From Gigaspora margarita (Eukaryota; Glomeromycota; Glomeromycetes; Diversisporales; Gigasporaceae), in the NCBI GenBank assembly GCA_009809945.1, contig WTPW01000489.1, positions 316,223 through 380,222 on the forward strand: a stretch of 64,000 nucleotides of DNA, given 5' to 3'. Both the position numbers and the translations under genes were made by a program. Positions 21,300-32,260 of the stretch are shown one piece after another (the stretch's first letter is position 1; each line of letters starts with the position of its first letter). Under the pieces are notes generated by a model that saw only the letters and a program-made list of their open reading frames with translations, was not told the DNA's origin and did no database searches.

Positions 21300-23190
21300 T
21301 ATGGCACCAATCATTAGATGTGAATTTTATAACTTTGAGCAAAGATATCATGGCAACTAGCCAACAAAATTTGATAAATCTTTTTATATTTTGATTCTTT
21401 AGAATAATAGAATCATAATAAAAATGTTTATTGAATTTGGTTGGCTAATTGTTTAGATATCTTTGTTCAAAGTCTTGGAAACTTCAAAATGCCTATTAAA
21501 TAAATGTAAAAAATATAAACTTTAAAAAGATAACTTAGCAACTACCTAACCAAATTTGATGAATTTTTTTAGAAAATTGCTATTTCCATCATGGTATTTT
21601 GCTATTTCCACCATGGTTATACAAGATTTTCTATTTTTAGAATTAATATAATATATCTAATTCTACTTCTAACTTTAAACCTAACCCTAACCCTAAAAAC
21701 TAATAAGTAAACCTTTTCTTTGGCTTCTAATTGAAAGTTGTAGAGCTTATTTGCCTGATTCTAATGGCAGTTAAATCATTAAAATCAGCCTGGTAGATCC
21801 CAAGATACTTTGGATAAAAGAAGAGAACATAAGGATCAGCAAATTTACTATTACACAAAGCTAGAAAAAGCCGTCAAACGAAAAATCATGATTTGCACAG
21901 AATTTTATTATGATAATTGGCTTTGGACTCTTAAGTAAAGTTATTCTTTGACTCAAAAAAATGCTAGTTTCTTAAAATGTATTTTATTATTTTCCTAGAA
22001 AATTTTTTATTACAATAAAAAAACGTTTCAAAACGTATGTAAAGAAAAACATATAACAAATCTAAGTTAGAAAAAAAGCTATTAACGAACAATCGTGATT
22101 TGCGCAGAATTTTATTATCACAATTGACTTTTGGCTCTTAATTAAAGTTGTTTTTTAGCTCAAAAAAATGCTAGTTTTTCTTAAAACATGTTTTATTATT
22201 TTCTTAGTAAAATTTTTCACTATAATAAAAAAACGTTTCAAAACGCATGTAAAGAAAAAGTGAATTTGCTAATCCTTATGTTCTCTTCTTTGATCCCAAG
22301 TATCTTGGGATCCATGGAGCCAATTTTGATGATTTAACTACCATTAGAATCAGAAAAATGAGCTNTACAACTTTTAATTAGAAGCCAAAGAAAGTTTACT
22401 TATTAGTTTTAGGGTTAGGGTTAGGGTTAGGGTTAAAGATAAAGTTAGAATATAATTTTATAATATATTATATTAATTCTAAAAATAGAAAATCTTGTGT
22501 AACCATAGTGGAAATAGCAAAATACCATGGTGGAAATAGCAATTCCCTTTTTTTATTTTTGTTTTACAATATTATAGATTAAAATAAAAAAATTTTATCA
22601 AATCAGTTGGTTGGTTGTCAAGTTATCTTTACTCAAAGGTTTATAAAAATTTTGTCACAGCCATTATTTTAATAGGCATTTTTAATTTTAAAACTTTGAA
22701 CTATTTGGCTAAATTTAATAAAATTTTCTATTTCTTTCTAAAATATTATAAAATAAAATTAAAAAAGTTTATTGAATTTGATTAAGTGGTTACTAAGTTA
22801 TCTTCATAATAATGGCTGCAACAAAATTTTTATAAACCTTTGAGTGAAGATAACTTGGCAACCAGATAATTAAATTTGATGAATTTTTTTGTTTTATTAA
22901 CAATACTATAAAATCAGAATAAAAAAAAAGTTCATCAAATTTGGTTAGGTAGTTGCTGAGTTATCTTCATTCAAAGTTTTTGCATTAATAGGTATTTTGA
23001 ATTTTCCAAGAGTTTAAATAAAGATATCTTGGCAGCTAGCTAACCAAATTTGACAAACTTTTTTTAATTATGGTTCTATCACTCTGAAAAATCAAAATAT
23101 AAAAAAGGTTATTAAATTTTTTGGCTTGTTACCAAGATATTTTTGCTCAAAATTATAAAATTCAAGTCTAAAATTTGGGTGCTCATAACA
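21300..23190. mobile_element. Composite foldback built from ~115-bp palindromic units, split by element T
   Basis: Alternating orientations of one unit: AAAGATATCTTGGCAACTAG, then CTAACCAAATTTGATGAATT and a TTTTATTTTGATTCTATAGA core. Copies lie at about 21335-21470, 21500-21575, 22575-22640, 22690-22805, 22830-22985 and 23005-23150. The outermost ends (GAATTTTATAACTTTGAGCA and the complement at 23130-23170) are inverted. The same unit occurs as a single hairpin at 63497-63612. A copy of element T interrupts it. Confidence 0.65.
21579..22540. mobile_element. Foldback element T (copy 2) with telomere-like repeats
   Basis: Same structure and size (962 bp) as 11020-11974: paired CTATTTCCAYCATGG units at both ends, GGTTATACAAGATTTTC, AACCCTAACCCTAA in the left arm (about 21677-21692) and four TTAGGG in the right arm (about 22406-22430), AAAGTTGTAGAGCTTATTT, and the internal duplication (21880-22045 and 22090-22250). 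AATT on both sides (21575-21578, 22541-22544) may be the target duplication. It lies inside the foldback at 21300-23190. Confidence 0.85.
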
Positions 23191-23830
23191 ATCATTGTTG
23201 TGCCAATAAGAAGATAAGTTACATGTTTTGTTGTATCAGTAGCAATCCCCTATAATTAATATTGTAAATTTCTCATAACATGTGATCAAGACCATTTATG
23301 CCATCTAATTTTTGTACATGCAAAATAATTAGTAAAATGTACAGAACACTTGTAACAAGATAATAATTTTATTATAAGGATATATATATTCAATAAATAT
23401 TCAATAAATATATTTAGTAAAATTTTAAATATTCAAATATTTATTTGTTGAAAAAATTATATAGCAAACATTCAGTAAATATTTAAATATATTATTTATT
23501 GAGTTAGAACTCTATATATAACTACAAAAAATGGATTCTGGTATTTCTCTTTCTGTTATTGGGAAACCTATATAGTAGTTTTGCAACTTTTATTATTTTT
23601 GTAATTGTTTGATTTAATAGCTAGACTATTGTTCTGAGGACAAACTTTTGACCAATAAATGTAGTCCTATCAGGTCATACTGTTTAGTAATCTTGGTTTA
23701 CTAACTAACAATGCTAATCATATATATATATCACTGATTAGATTATTAATAGCCAAAATTCTCTTATATATTCTTATATAATAGATAATTTAAAACAAAA
23801 ACTATCTTGATACCAAGACTATAAATTATG
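23191..23830. other. No gene; ATTCAATAAATATT array
   Basis: Contains a degenerate array of self-complementary AATATTCAATAAATATT words at about 23380-23510. The remainder is unremarkable AT-rich sequence. Confidence 0.5.
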
Positions 23831-24045
23831 ATATAAGTCACAACTATTAATTTATTACAATTACTAGTAAGTCTTGTGACAAAATTTTTAACAATAGAAA
23901 TCATAACTGTTAATTTTAATACAAACTAACTACTACATACTATGATATTGCAATAGCCTATATGCAGAATTATAACAGAAATCATGACCACAATTTTAAT
24001 ACAAACTAATTCAACTACATGCTATTAGTAAATAAATTAAGAGTA
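23831..24045. repeat. Fragment of the ~100-bp satellite
   Basis: Two units with AATAGAAATCATAACTGTTA, AATTTTAATACAAACTAA and ACTACATACTATG, as in the 14-17 kb array. This piece and 24355-24525 flank the MITE 24059-24347, which therefore inserted into satellite DNA. Confidence 0.7.
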
Positions 24046-24058
24046 TTGCTAATCTTAA

Positions 24059-24347
24059 CAGGCTGTGAAATTCACAACCCTGCATCTGACCAATCAAAAT
24101 TGCAGAATCGGCACGATCTGCAAATTTTCTTTGTGTAACAAAAACAAAGTATTTTTTACGAAAAAATCAAATAATTACTTCTAACTTAAAATTTTGTCTA
24201 TGAAACTACATTTTTTTATGCAAAAAAAATTCCTTGCTAAATTTTACTATAAAGTTTGCTATTTATTACAGCCCTAACCCTAACCCTAACTTAAATAGAA
24301 AACTTTTTTGAAAATTTTTAAAACGGGAGTGTGAATTTCACAGCCTG
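24059..24347 (-). mobile_element. MITE, telomere-motif superfamily, member 3
   Basis: Perfect 18-bp terminal inverted repeats CAGGCTGTGAAATTCACA (24059-24076 and 24330-24347). On the minus strand the interior reads three GTTAGG units (about 24270-24290), CTGTAATAAATAGCAAAC, TAGTAAAATTTAGCAAGGAA, TGCATAAAAAAATGTAGTTT, TTTTTGTTACACAAAGAAAA, GCAGATC, and CAATTTTGATTGGTCAG. It inserted in satellite DNA. No target duplication was recognised. Confidence 0.85.
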
Positions 24348-24354
24348 TGAATCG

Positions 24355-24525
24355 AAGTAATTTTCATAAATTAATAGTAAATCCTGATAGAAATCTTGGC
24401 TATTAATTCTATTATAAACTAAGTCAATGCATACTGCATATACCACAATAGCTCATAAGTTTTATAACAAAATTTTTTACAGTAATTTCCAACAGAATTT
24501 ATGACTATTTCTAATACAACTAAGG
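24355..24525. repeat. Fragment of the ~100-bp satellite
   Basis: Continuation of the satellite interrupted by the preceding MITE (TAATAGTAAATCCTGATAGA, TAACAAAATTTTTTACAGTA). Confidence 0.6.
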
Positions 24526-24688
24526 TGCTAACTAGGGTGTCTAGCATGGCAAAAAAATTGGCATGCCATTGGTATGCTATATATTATACTATTTTTGTAC
24601 TATATTAGTTGGTATACTACTAGCATATTATATATTATATACAATTTTTGTACTATATAAGTCAACCAATTTGGCACACTATCATGAC

Positions 24689-24868
24689 AGGACCCCGAAA
24701 TATACATAGATAGGTCAGGTTAATTATAGGGTTACTAAAAAAGAAAAGATCTGCAGAAAAAACTTCAAAAATAAGCAAAAAAATTACTATATATAGAAAT
24801 GATCTGCATAAAAACCTCAAAAATAAGCAAACTCATACCTGACCTATCTATGTATATTTCGGGGTCCT
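24689..24868. mobile_element. hAT-type MITE, perfect 32-bp TIRs and 8-bp TSD
   Basis: The terminal inverted repeats are identical over 32 bp (24689-24720 and 24837-24868; start AGGACCCCGAAATATACATA). They are flanked by the identical 8-bp duplication ATCATGAC (24681-24688 and 24869-24876), the size made by hAT transposases. Internally two direct copies of GATCTGCA..CTTCAAAAATAAGCAAA lie side by side. The perfect ends imply a recent insertion relative to its surroundings. Confidence 0.92.
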
Positions 24869-24889
24869 ATCATGACTGAGTTTTTTGTT

Positions 24890-25850
24890 AAAATTATAAA
24901 AAATATATAAAATTACTATAAGCTTTGAGCCTATAATATTTCTTCTCCTATATTAACTTAAAATTAAATTTTTCAGGAATATAAAACACAAAGGGAAAAA
25001 AAAATTGAGCTTAAGAATCAGATTAAAATTTTACTGATTTTGTACAAAACAAAAAGGTAACTTTACCAAAAAAAAAAAATTTTGATTTAAAATAAAAAGT
25101 ATATATAAAAAATATGCTCTAAACAACTTTACTTAGACGATAGAAGTAGGTTACCTTGTAAGAAAAATGGGTTATCTTATCTATGTACAAAAGTTAACAT
25201 TTATCATATTTCAATATAAAACTTTTTTCTTATTAGGTAAACTTCTTTGGGCTTTTAAGCAAAGATGTTTAGCATATAATTTTACTTGCAATTGAGGTCA
25301 AAACGTGCTTTTTTGGACCTTTTACTAAGTGAAAAATGAGGTTAAGGTTGGAAAATAATTTTTTCTAAAAAATTTTTTCTAACTTTAATCTCATTTTTCA
25401 CTTAGTAAAAGGTATGAAAAAGTGTGTTTGGACATTAGTTGCAAGGAAAATTATATGCTAAACAACTTTGCTTAAGAGCCCAAAAAAGGTTATCTATAAA
25501 AAAAGTTTTATATTGAAAATATGACAAATTTAACTTTAGTACATAGATAAGATTACCCATTTTTTACAAGGTAACCTACTTCTGTTGCCTAAGTAAAGTT
25601 GTTCAGAGCATGTTTTTATATATGCTTCTCATCTTAAAATTAAAATATTTGTTTTTGGTAAAGTTACTTTTTTATTTGTGCAAAACTAGTAAAATTTTAA
25701 TCTGATTTTAAATTTCAATTTTTTTTTTCTTGTTCTATATTCCTAAAAATTTAATTTTAAGTTAATATGTAGAGAAAGAAACATTATAGATTCAAATCTA
25801 TAGTAATTTTATTATAAATTTTATATGTAAAAAATTTTTATGTGATATAT
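24890..25850. mobile_element. Foldback element G, copy A
   Basis: Two ~430-bp inverted arms centred near 25370. From outside in: ACTATAAGCTTTGAGCC, AACTTAAAATTAAATTTTTC, TTGAGCTTAAGAATCAGATT, AACAACTTTACTTAGACGAT, GTAGGTTACCTTGTAAGAAA, TTTTTCTTATTAGGTAAAC, TAAGCAAAGATGTTTAGCAT, GGACCTTTTACTAAGTGAAA, then the turn. The right arm repeats the blocks inverted. Other copies: 37250-37565 (one arm), 39709-41041 and 53715-54560. Confidence 0.85.
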
Positions 25851-26289
25851 CAGTTGACTGATATTAATTATTTCTATTTTTTATATTAAAGTGTCTAGCA
25901 TATTAAAAAAAAATTTGGCATACTACAAAACATAACTTTCATTAAAATTTGTGCTATAGTATGCCTTTAATATGCTACAATATTTTGATTATTTTTAATA
26001 TTGTATACATAGTATCTATATTATAAATATAATTTTTTATACTTTACTTAGTGGTATGCCAAAATTGTTTTTGGCATGCTAGTGGTATGCCACTATGGCA
26101 ATGCTACTATTGGCATGCCCTTGCTACTTTGTTATACACCCTAGTGCTAATATTTATTAGGTAATATTTTTGGAAGTAGGAGGTCGAGCCAAATCTTATC
26201 TCATATAAAAAATTTTAGCCAATCAAATTTAACTGAATATATTACCTAGAGTGGAGGTAAGCCTCTATAGTAAATGGATATTAGGCAAT

Positions 26290-26790
26290 AAATGTTAGTA
26301 CCCTAACCAAACCTTAACTATATATTATATTTATTATTACAATAGTCAGTAAGTTTTGTAACAAAATCTTTTATAGCAAATATAATAGTAATTCTAATAC
26401 AAAAACCAATTCAATTTTAACTTATAATGTGCACCACAATTGTTATTATTTTTTATAACAAAATTGTTTATGGTAAATTATAGTATTGCAGAATTCGCAC
26501 CTGTAATTCCAATACAAAATATGTATTATTATAGCAAGTTTATAGAAAATTTTATAATAAATTATAATAGAATTTACAAATATAATTTAATACAACTTTA
26601 ACTACATACTGTGTATCAATATAGTTATTTGTAATTTTTGTAACAAATTTTTTATATTAAGTTATAATTGAATAATTTCAATGCATATATATACTACTGC
26701 ATTAGTAATACAATCTAATATATCATTATGATAGCTTATAAGCTTGTAATAGAATTTTATAAATTAAATAGAAATTATGACAATTTTAAT
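26290..26790. repeat. Fragment of the ~100-bp satellite
   Basis: About five degraded units (AAGTTTTGTAACAAAATCTTTT, AATTCTAATACAAAAACCA, TAACTACATACTGTGTAT). Confidence 0.6.
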
Positions 26791-27308
26791 ACAATCTAAC
26801 TCATAGTTAATACAGTAAAATTATTGCTATTAAAGTAATGAAATTATAAGAATTAAAAAAATAATAAAGTATCTCTAAATAAATAGTCTTATAATTCATT
26901 TAAAAATATGAGGTATTGTTATTTTTGATAATTTAAGCTTGAGTAAAATAATTCTTTTGCAAACATAAAAAAAATATTAATATATACAATACATTTACTG
27001 TATCAACTAAAAAAAAATTATACAAATTTGCTATAGAACTATATACACTAAATTCAATTCTAATTTTTGATATACTTATATAGCTCACTAAAATTGCTAA
27101 TGCATTTCTTGTTAAGATTTTAACTAGATTTGACTTTCTTATAATAAAACTAATTAAAATTTTTTTAGTATAAAAACAATAAAACTAATTCTGAATTTTA
27201 TCTATAATTCTTCAAACCATACATAATCTTAAAAGTGCTTGAATTATCTAATTAAGTTTACTCATGAATTTACATTTCTGGTTTCATTTTACAATATCAC
27301 ACAGCTAC
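26791..27308. other. No gene seen
   Basis: AT-rich DNA without recognisable features. Confidence 0.5.
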
Positions 27309-27622
27309 CTTATTACTTATTTGTGCAGATAATACAAACCAAGAAAAGAAAATCTGATTTGTAAACAAACTAAGTGTGTGAAATAAAAATTTAGGGTAGA
27401 GTCTTAAGATTAAAGGCTATAGGGCTAAATTAATACTTACTATATATAAAATTTTATTGCCATTAGTTTTAATTAGTGCATCAAGATCAATTTAAACATT
27501 AGTTTTTGCATTTTTTTTCTTCTTTTATGCATGTTCAAATTCTTTTTTAGTATAGTCAAAATTTGTACTCTCTGATTGGCTATTTTTTCTTCAGGAGATT
27601 GTATCACCTGTACAAATAAGTA
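27309..27622 (+). mobile_element. MITE, probable telomere-motif superfamily member
   Basis: Inverted ends TTACTTATTTGTGCAGATAA and the complement of ATCACCTGTACAAATAAGTA match in most positions. Inside is a TTAGGGTAGAG-like word (27392), T-rich middle, and CTCTGATTGGCTA close to the right end, the relative positions seen in the better-preserved members. Confidence 0.6.
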
Positions 27623-27639
27623 GATGCTAGTGGCCAGAC

Positions 27640-27890
27640 CTTTTAACACTACAATAAAATATAATATGAAGAAAATTAATTATCTATCTAATTTAGTATC
27701 ACAATATGGAATCCTATTGATACTATTGCTAGTGACAAGTATAAAAAAATGCATGCAATAGGCAGACCAGAGATTTGCACCAGTAACCCTCCTACTCATG
27801 AGAAATTATATAGAATCTATGTGAATTCTGCTATAATATAGTAGCTTCATATAGTCTCAAAGAACTCTAATATAATTTAGATCTGAGTTT
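27640..27890 (-). repeat. Possible tRNA-like remnant
   Basis: On the minus strand, GGGTTACTGGTGCAAATCTC (about 27768-27787) resembles a B box with variable loop. No acceptor stem or clear A box is present, so the call is weak. Otherwise no feature. Confidence 0.2.
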
Positions 27891-28032
27891 GTGCAAAGTA
27901 TGTATAAAATAGAGCAAATCTTAAAAAAATTTTACTATATAAAAAAGCAACGTTTGATGAATTTCTATGCAAAATTTTCTTTTTTAGTAACATCTGAGTT
28001 ATATCAAATTTCTTCAGGGTCCTCTTCATATA

Positions 28033-28574
28033 TAGGGATGTTAAGTATTTCAGATGAACTGGTTCAACCCTGGTTCAAACTAGTTTTTTTATAGTTCATT
28101 CAGAGAAAAATTAACTAGTAGTTTCTGAAACAGTATTATAACCTAGTTCATAACTTGGTTTATAAATCTAGTTTATAAACTTAATTTATAAAACTGGTTA
28201 AAAACCCAGCTTATGAACTAGTAGTTCAACCATAACATATGTCTTATATAAGTAGATCACACCAAATAATATATATACATAGTTAGAATCTTGTAAAAGT
28301 ACAGGTTTTTATTGGTACAATATCACTTATTATATTTGGTACATCTAAGTATATATTGTATATATTTAATAAAGTAATGAATAAAATAAATTTAGTTCAT
28401 AAACTCAAGCTTGAACTTAAAGCTGACCTGAAGTTTATTCTTTGAGTTTATGAACTCAAGTTCAAACTCAAGTTTGAACTTTAAGTTCATGAACTTCAGT
28501 TCAGTTTGTTTTTTTTCTTTGAACTTCTTGGGACTGAACCAGAACTGGACTGAACGAACCACTTAACATCCTTA
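28033..28574. mobile_element. hAT-like element with GTTCA motif arrays
   Basis: Ends TAGGGATGTTAAG and its complement form CTTAACATCCTTA (one mismatch), flanked by TTCATATA and TCCATATA (28025-28032, 28575-28582; 7 of 8 match). Both subterminal regions consist of degenerate, self-complementary words: TGAACT, GTTCAAACT, TTTATAAACT on the left, and AAGTTCAAACTCAAGTTTGAACT on the right. Such arrays are candidate transposase-binding clusters. No coding capacity. Similar arrays lie at 37573, 43370, 43855 and 46190. Confidence 0.75.
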
Positions 28575-28689
28575 TCCATATAGGCAAAAATTTTTTTGAT
28601 ACCAATGTTGCGATTGTTAAAATTGATATATGTAATGATTTCTAAACTTATTTCTTCATTGTTCGAATATTATCTTGATGTGAGTTTAT

Positions 28690-28825
28690 AGTTTAATTAT
28701 TAGATCTGGGTTTAATCATTTGATACAGATTTAACCATTGATACAGATTTAATCATTGAATCCAGATCTTATTAAATCTGGATCTAACAATTAAATCTGT
28801 TAAATCTGGATATAAACCTTTATTG
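28690..28825. repeat. AGATTTAATCATTGAATCC word array
   Basis: Five or six degenerate copies of CAGATTTAACCATTGA / AAATCTGGAT words in both orientations, capable of folding. It may be a subterminal array of a further element whose ends were not found. Confidence 0.45.
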
Positions 28826-28896
28826 GTTCTTTTTGCGATTATCTGGCATGGTTATTGCTTGTCATTAAATTCGAACTACCAGAAGTGCAACTATTA

Positions 28897-28978
28897 NANN
28901 ANNANNTNNTNNNATTNNNNTTNTNNTTATNGNANNTGTGANTATANNCAGGNNNANNTNTATATANNTANTNTTTTT
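28897..28978. other. Tract of scattered ambiguous bases (N)
   Basis: Roughly half of the ~80 positions are N, interspersed with single called bases, unlike a scaffolding gap. It indicates unresolved consensus. Nothing can be annotated here. Confidence 0.95.
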
Positions 28979-28984
28979 TTTTAG

Positions 28985-30880
28985 CTTTTTTAGCGTTAGG
29001 AGTATAAATGCCTGATGAAATCATTTTTACGTTGACTAAATGATGAAACTTATATGTTTCGTCATTGACAAAATGACGCCACGTGAGTTATCTTAGACAT
29101 GATCAGTTTAGGAAATGGAATTTATGGTTAAATGAACCTAAAATTTATTTTAAGCCAATTTCTGACTCGGTTTTTTTATCCGTATGAATGGTCCAACATT
29201 CATTTTTCAAACAAGTTTAGCGGTTCCAGATTCATAATTATTACCTTGATTTATAGGTTTTATTTTTCGGTTCTACAAAAAGAATTTAAAAGTCATACAG
29301 TTGTTAAAGTGCTTTCACAGTCATGCATGTGTCCGAATTTTTGTTGGCCGCGCTGGAGATATTTGCCTGATAATTTTCATGTAATATAATCAATGGTCAG
29401 TATAAAATAAGTTCTGTGCCAATTTTATCATTAATTTTAACTTGTTATGCCGGTTAGACTATAAACCAGAGCAAAAAGTTAGTAATTATCACATCACGTG
29501 AAATCATGCAATAACATCATTTGTTTACTAGCACTATTTTACTAGCACTAACAAATTGGCCTAAACTATATCATACCCATCTAAAAATAATACTCGGATA
29601 GAAGTTTTTTTTTGATGAATACAATCTCTAGGAAAGCATTCACTTCATCAAAAACATTTCATCAAATAGAAACTATGTCTAACCAAGATAGTTTTTGTAA
29701 ATTAAAGACTCTTATAAATTCTAATTATGATGAGCTTTATGTATAGCAGCAATAGACGAACTATTTGTGATTCATTACATTAAGTTTTTATTTACCTAAC
29801 GGTTAGGATTAGGCACCTTAAACATCGGCAAATTTTTTAAATGAATCTATTTTAGTCAAATATTTTTAATTTTCGATTTCTGAAGTAAATTTATTTTAGC
29901 AAACCCATTGTCTGGGAAAAAGATCATTTGGAGAAATTACGTAATAACTCAAGACGCTATGGATTTTTCTGTGAAGCAAAGCTCAAGGGTATTAATAATT
30001 ATTGGGGGCATGCAAGAAGTTTCACTAAACATATCTTGCCCATTTTGTAAAAAAGCAATAGGAATTCCTTATAATAAATTTTTATTTTGTAGTACTTTAT
30101 TGGATTTAAAAGATTATACCCTCTGAGTTGGCCATTACATGTTATATCTAGGGGCTAATAAAGAAGCCCTATTTTCAAAATCAGTATGTATGATGGAGAG
30201 AATTAACCCCATTTGAGAATTTTTTTCCCATGGAACAAGAATGGAACATGATTTTTTTCGCTTGTTTTATGAAATATGAAAATACGGAGAGAAAATTCCG
30301 TTTAGTTTGCAGCGCAATTAAGTGCGGATCAGCATTTTTTCCAATTTAATGTGCATACCATTGTTATTATCAGTTATGCATATATGTGCATCCATTCATT
30401 TGGTGTATGGCGCAAAGTATGCAATTTCCTTTTTGAATTATTGATTATTAGAAAATAAGTTTATTTCTCTAATTAGAAATATTAAAAGAACAAAGAATGC
30501 GTGACGATAAAAAAGATTAGACAAATCAATTTCTATTCTAAGTTTCGGCTAATTGCTCAAATTTCCACATCTTTTTTGCCAAATATTTGTAACCTTCCAT
30601 AAACGACACTTTATAAATGTGAGTTATCGTTAAATTTGTATGAGGCAATCGTCAAAAAAAAAAATCAAGGTCCAAATAAGGAAATGATTTTACTATTGAA
30701 AAGATTTTTTTATTTTATATTACTTCTTTAATGAACTCCTATTAAAGACCCGGGTATGGTACATTATTTATATTATTAAAAGAAGCGATTTAAAAGTATT
30801 TCTCATGAAGACTGATTCTATCATATAGTGACTCATAAACTAAGAGTAATGTATTGTAGTTTATTGTTTTAAGAAGCTAC
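28985..30880. other. Non-repetitive stretch with no convincing gene
   Basis: Base composition is more balanced and CpG is more frequent than in the neighbouring repeats, which marks possible single-copy DNA. There is a short hairpin AATGATGAAAC / GTTTCGTCATT at 29039-29066. On the plus strand near 29930-30055 a frame reads EKLRNNSRRYGFFCEAKLKG and INNYWGHARSFTKHILPI. The adjacent frame (29908-30123) reads ISCPFCKKAIGIPYNKF. The W..H..C order weakly recalls BED-type zinc fingers of transposon-related proteins, but no domain can be assigned. Otherwise nothing was seen. Confidence 0.35.
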
Positions 30881-30888
30881 TAAGGCCT

Positions 30889-31102
30889 CGCCAATTTGAT
30901 TCTTTGTTTAGCATAACATAAAATATTTTACGGGTAAAAAAAATCAAAAAAAAACACAGCAATTCTATTTGCTGCAAAAATTTAAAAAATTTAAAGGTTA
31001 ATGTGCAATTTGATTGGTTAATATCATGTTTTTTTTTTTTTTATATAGAAAAGTTTAAAAAAATAGAAAGTGTTATGTTAAACAAAGAATCAATTTGGTG
31101 TG
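30889..31102 (+). mobile_element. MITE with 31-bp TIRs
   Basis: Ends GCCAATTTGATTCTTTGTTT (left) and the complement of AAACAAAGAATCAATTTGGT (right) match with one or two changes, and similarity continues (AGCATAACA / AACATAACA). It contains GCAATTTGATTGGTTAA near 31001-31020, the ATTGG box shared with the superfamily. No target duplication was recognised. Confidence 0.75.
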
Positions 31103-31192
31103 GTTTAATTAGTATTTGGATTTAAATAAAAATTATTATTAATTAAAATCTATCTTTTAAAAACCGAGATAAATAAAAACCAAAAAAAATTA

Positions 31193-31482
31193 TACCGTAA
31201 TTTACCGTGGAAGATACCCCCCTTGTTCGGTACCCGCCCTTGATTTTACCGGGTATATTTCAAGGCTATTTGTTGTGGTGTTTTGTAAGGTACCCGGGTA
31301 CAAATCAAGGCTGATTTACTAATAATAATTTTTTTTTAACTTATGGGTTAATATTACACTCCACACAACGTACCCCCACATACCGTACCCTATACCATAC
31401 AAGGTACCCGGGGGTACGAATCAAATTTTTTACCACGTGAAATTAAATCGTACCCTGGTACCTTGCACGGTAAATTACGGTA
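31193..31482. mobile_element. TA-flanked element with GGTACCCGG arrays
   Basis: Ends TACCGTAATTTACCGTG and its exact complement CACGGTAAATTACGGTA, flanked by TA on both sides (31191-31192, 31483-31484), as in Tc1/mariner-type insertions. The subterminal parts are arrays of GGTACC, GTACCCG and GGTACCCGGGTAC words in both orientations. About 290 bp, non-coding, and CpG-rich compared with the flanks. Confidence 0.8.
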
Positions 31483-31489
31483 TATATGA

Positions 31490-31985
31490 TAAAATTTTAG
31501 TTAGCATTTAGAACACTTAATGTTACTTTAAATTACTTTTCTGGGTAATTTGGTTGGATTGATGTTTATTTTTGGTAATTGATTTTCTTTGAAACAGCTT
31601 TTTTTTTTAGTAATTATTAGCTTCAAAAATTTCAACCAATTATAGGTAATACTCTATCATCACTATCTCTAGTACTTGCTCAAAACCGTGCATAACTCAA
31701 GTGCATTCAAATTATTTGCTGAACGAATGGCATTTGTATATATAAAATAATTACAAATACTAATTTAAAAAGCAAATTTGTAATGCTAAAATCGTACAAA
31801 TAAAAATATTACTTTGTTAACTAAAATAGAAACCATTATCTAGTCTTAATAGATATAAAATTGAATATTAAAACCTGGCTCAAAAATTAATAATTGATAG
31901 CACTAAAATGTTTTATAAGTGCTATTTTGTTTACTTCATTATTATTTTAAACTTGTACTATAAAAATTACTAAATAAAGAGTAAA
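31490..31985. other. No gene seen
   Basis: AT-rich sequence without repeats or frames of note. Confidence 0.5.
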
Positions 31986-31987
31986 AT

Positions 31988-32260
31988 TAGCATATAATTT
32001 GGAGTTGCCAGGGCAACACCTAAAGTTTGCTAATAATTGATATTATACTGTAGCAGATTCTAATTCACTATTTTGTAAATCAAAATTATTCTTATAATTA
32101 TCTAGTATTTCACATCCAAACAAAAGCTTACTTTTTTAAATTAAAGCAGGATGATATTAGATTATTTAACTAAATGATGGGTTGGATATTGCAGTAGTGT
32201 AATATCAATTATTAGCAAACTTTAGAGCAGCTATCCTGGCAAACTCTACAATTTGCTACA
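31988..32260. mobile_element. MITE with ~65-bp TIRs
   Basis: Left TTGGAGTTGCCAGGGCAACA, then TAAAGTTTGCTAATAATTGA and TATTATACT, is mirrored by the right end (AGTGTAATATCAATTATTAG, CAAACTTTAGAGCAGCTATC). No coding capacity, and the boundaries are approximate. Confidence 0.7.

Larger units (their letters stand above)
24532..26144. mobile_element. Composite inverted-repeat element, TSD TGCTAA
   Basis: Ends CTAGGGTGTCTAGCATGGCA and the complement of the right end, ..ACACCCTAG, flanked by identical TGCTAA (24526-24531 and 26145-26150). The subterminal regions repeat TGGCATGCCA/GGTATGCTA words in both orientations. It contains a hAT-type MITE (24689-24868) and a long foldback (about 24890-25850). 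Total 1,613 bp with no coding capacity. Whether the foldback is an insertion or part of the element is unclear. Confidence 0.7.
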
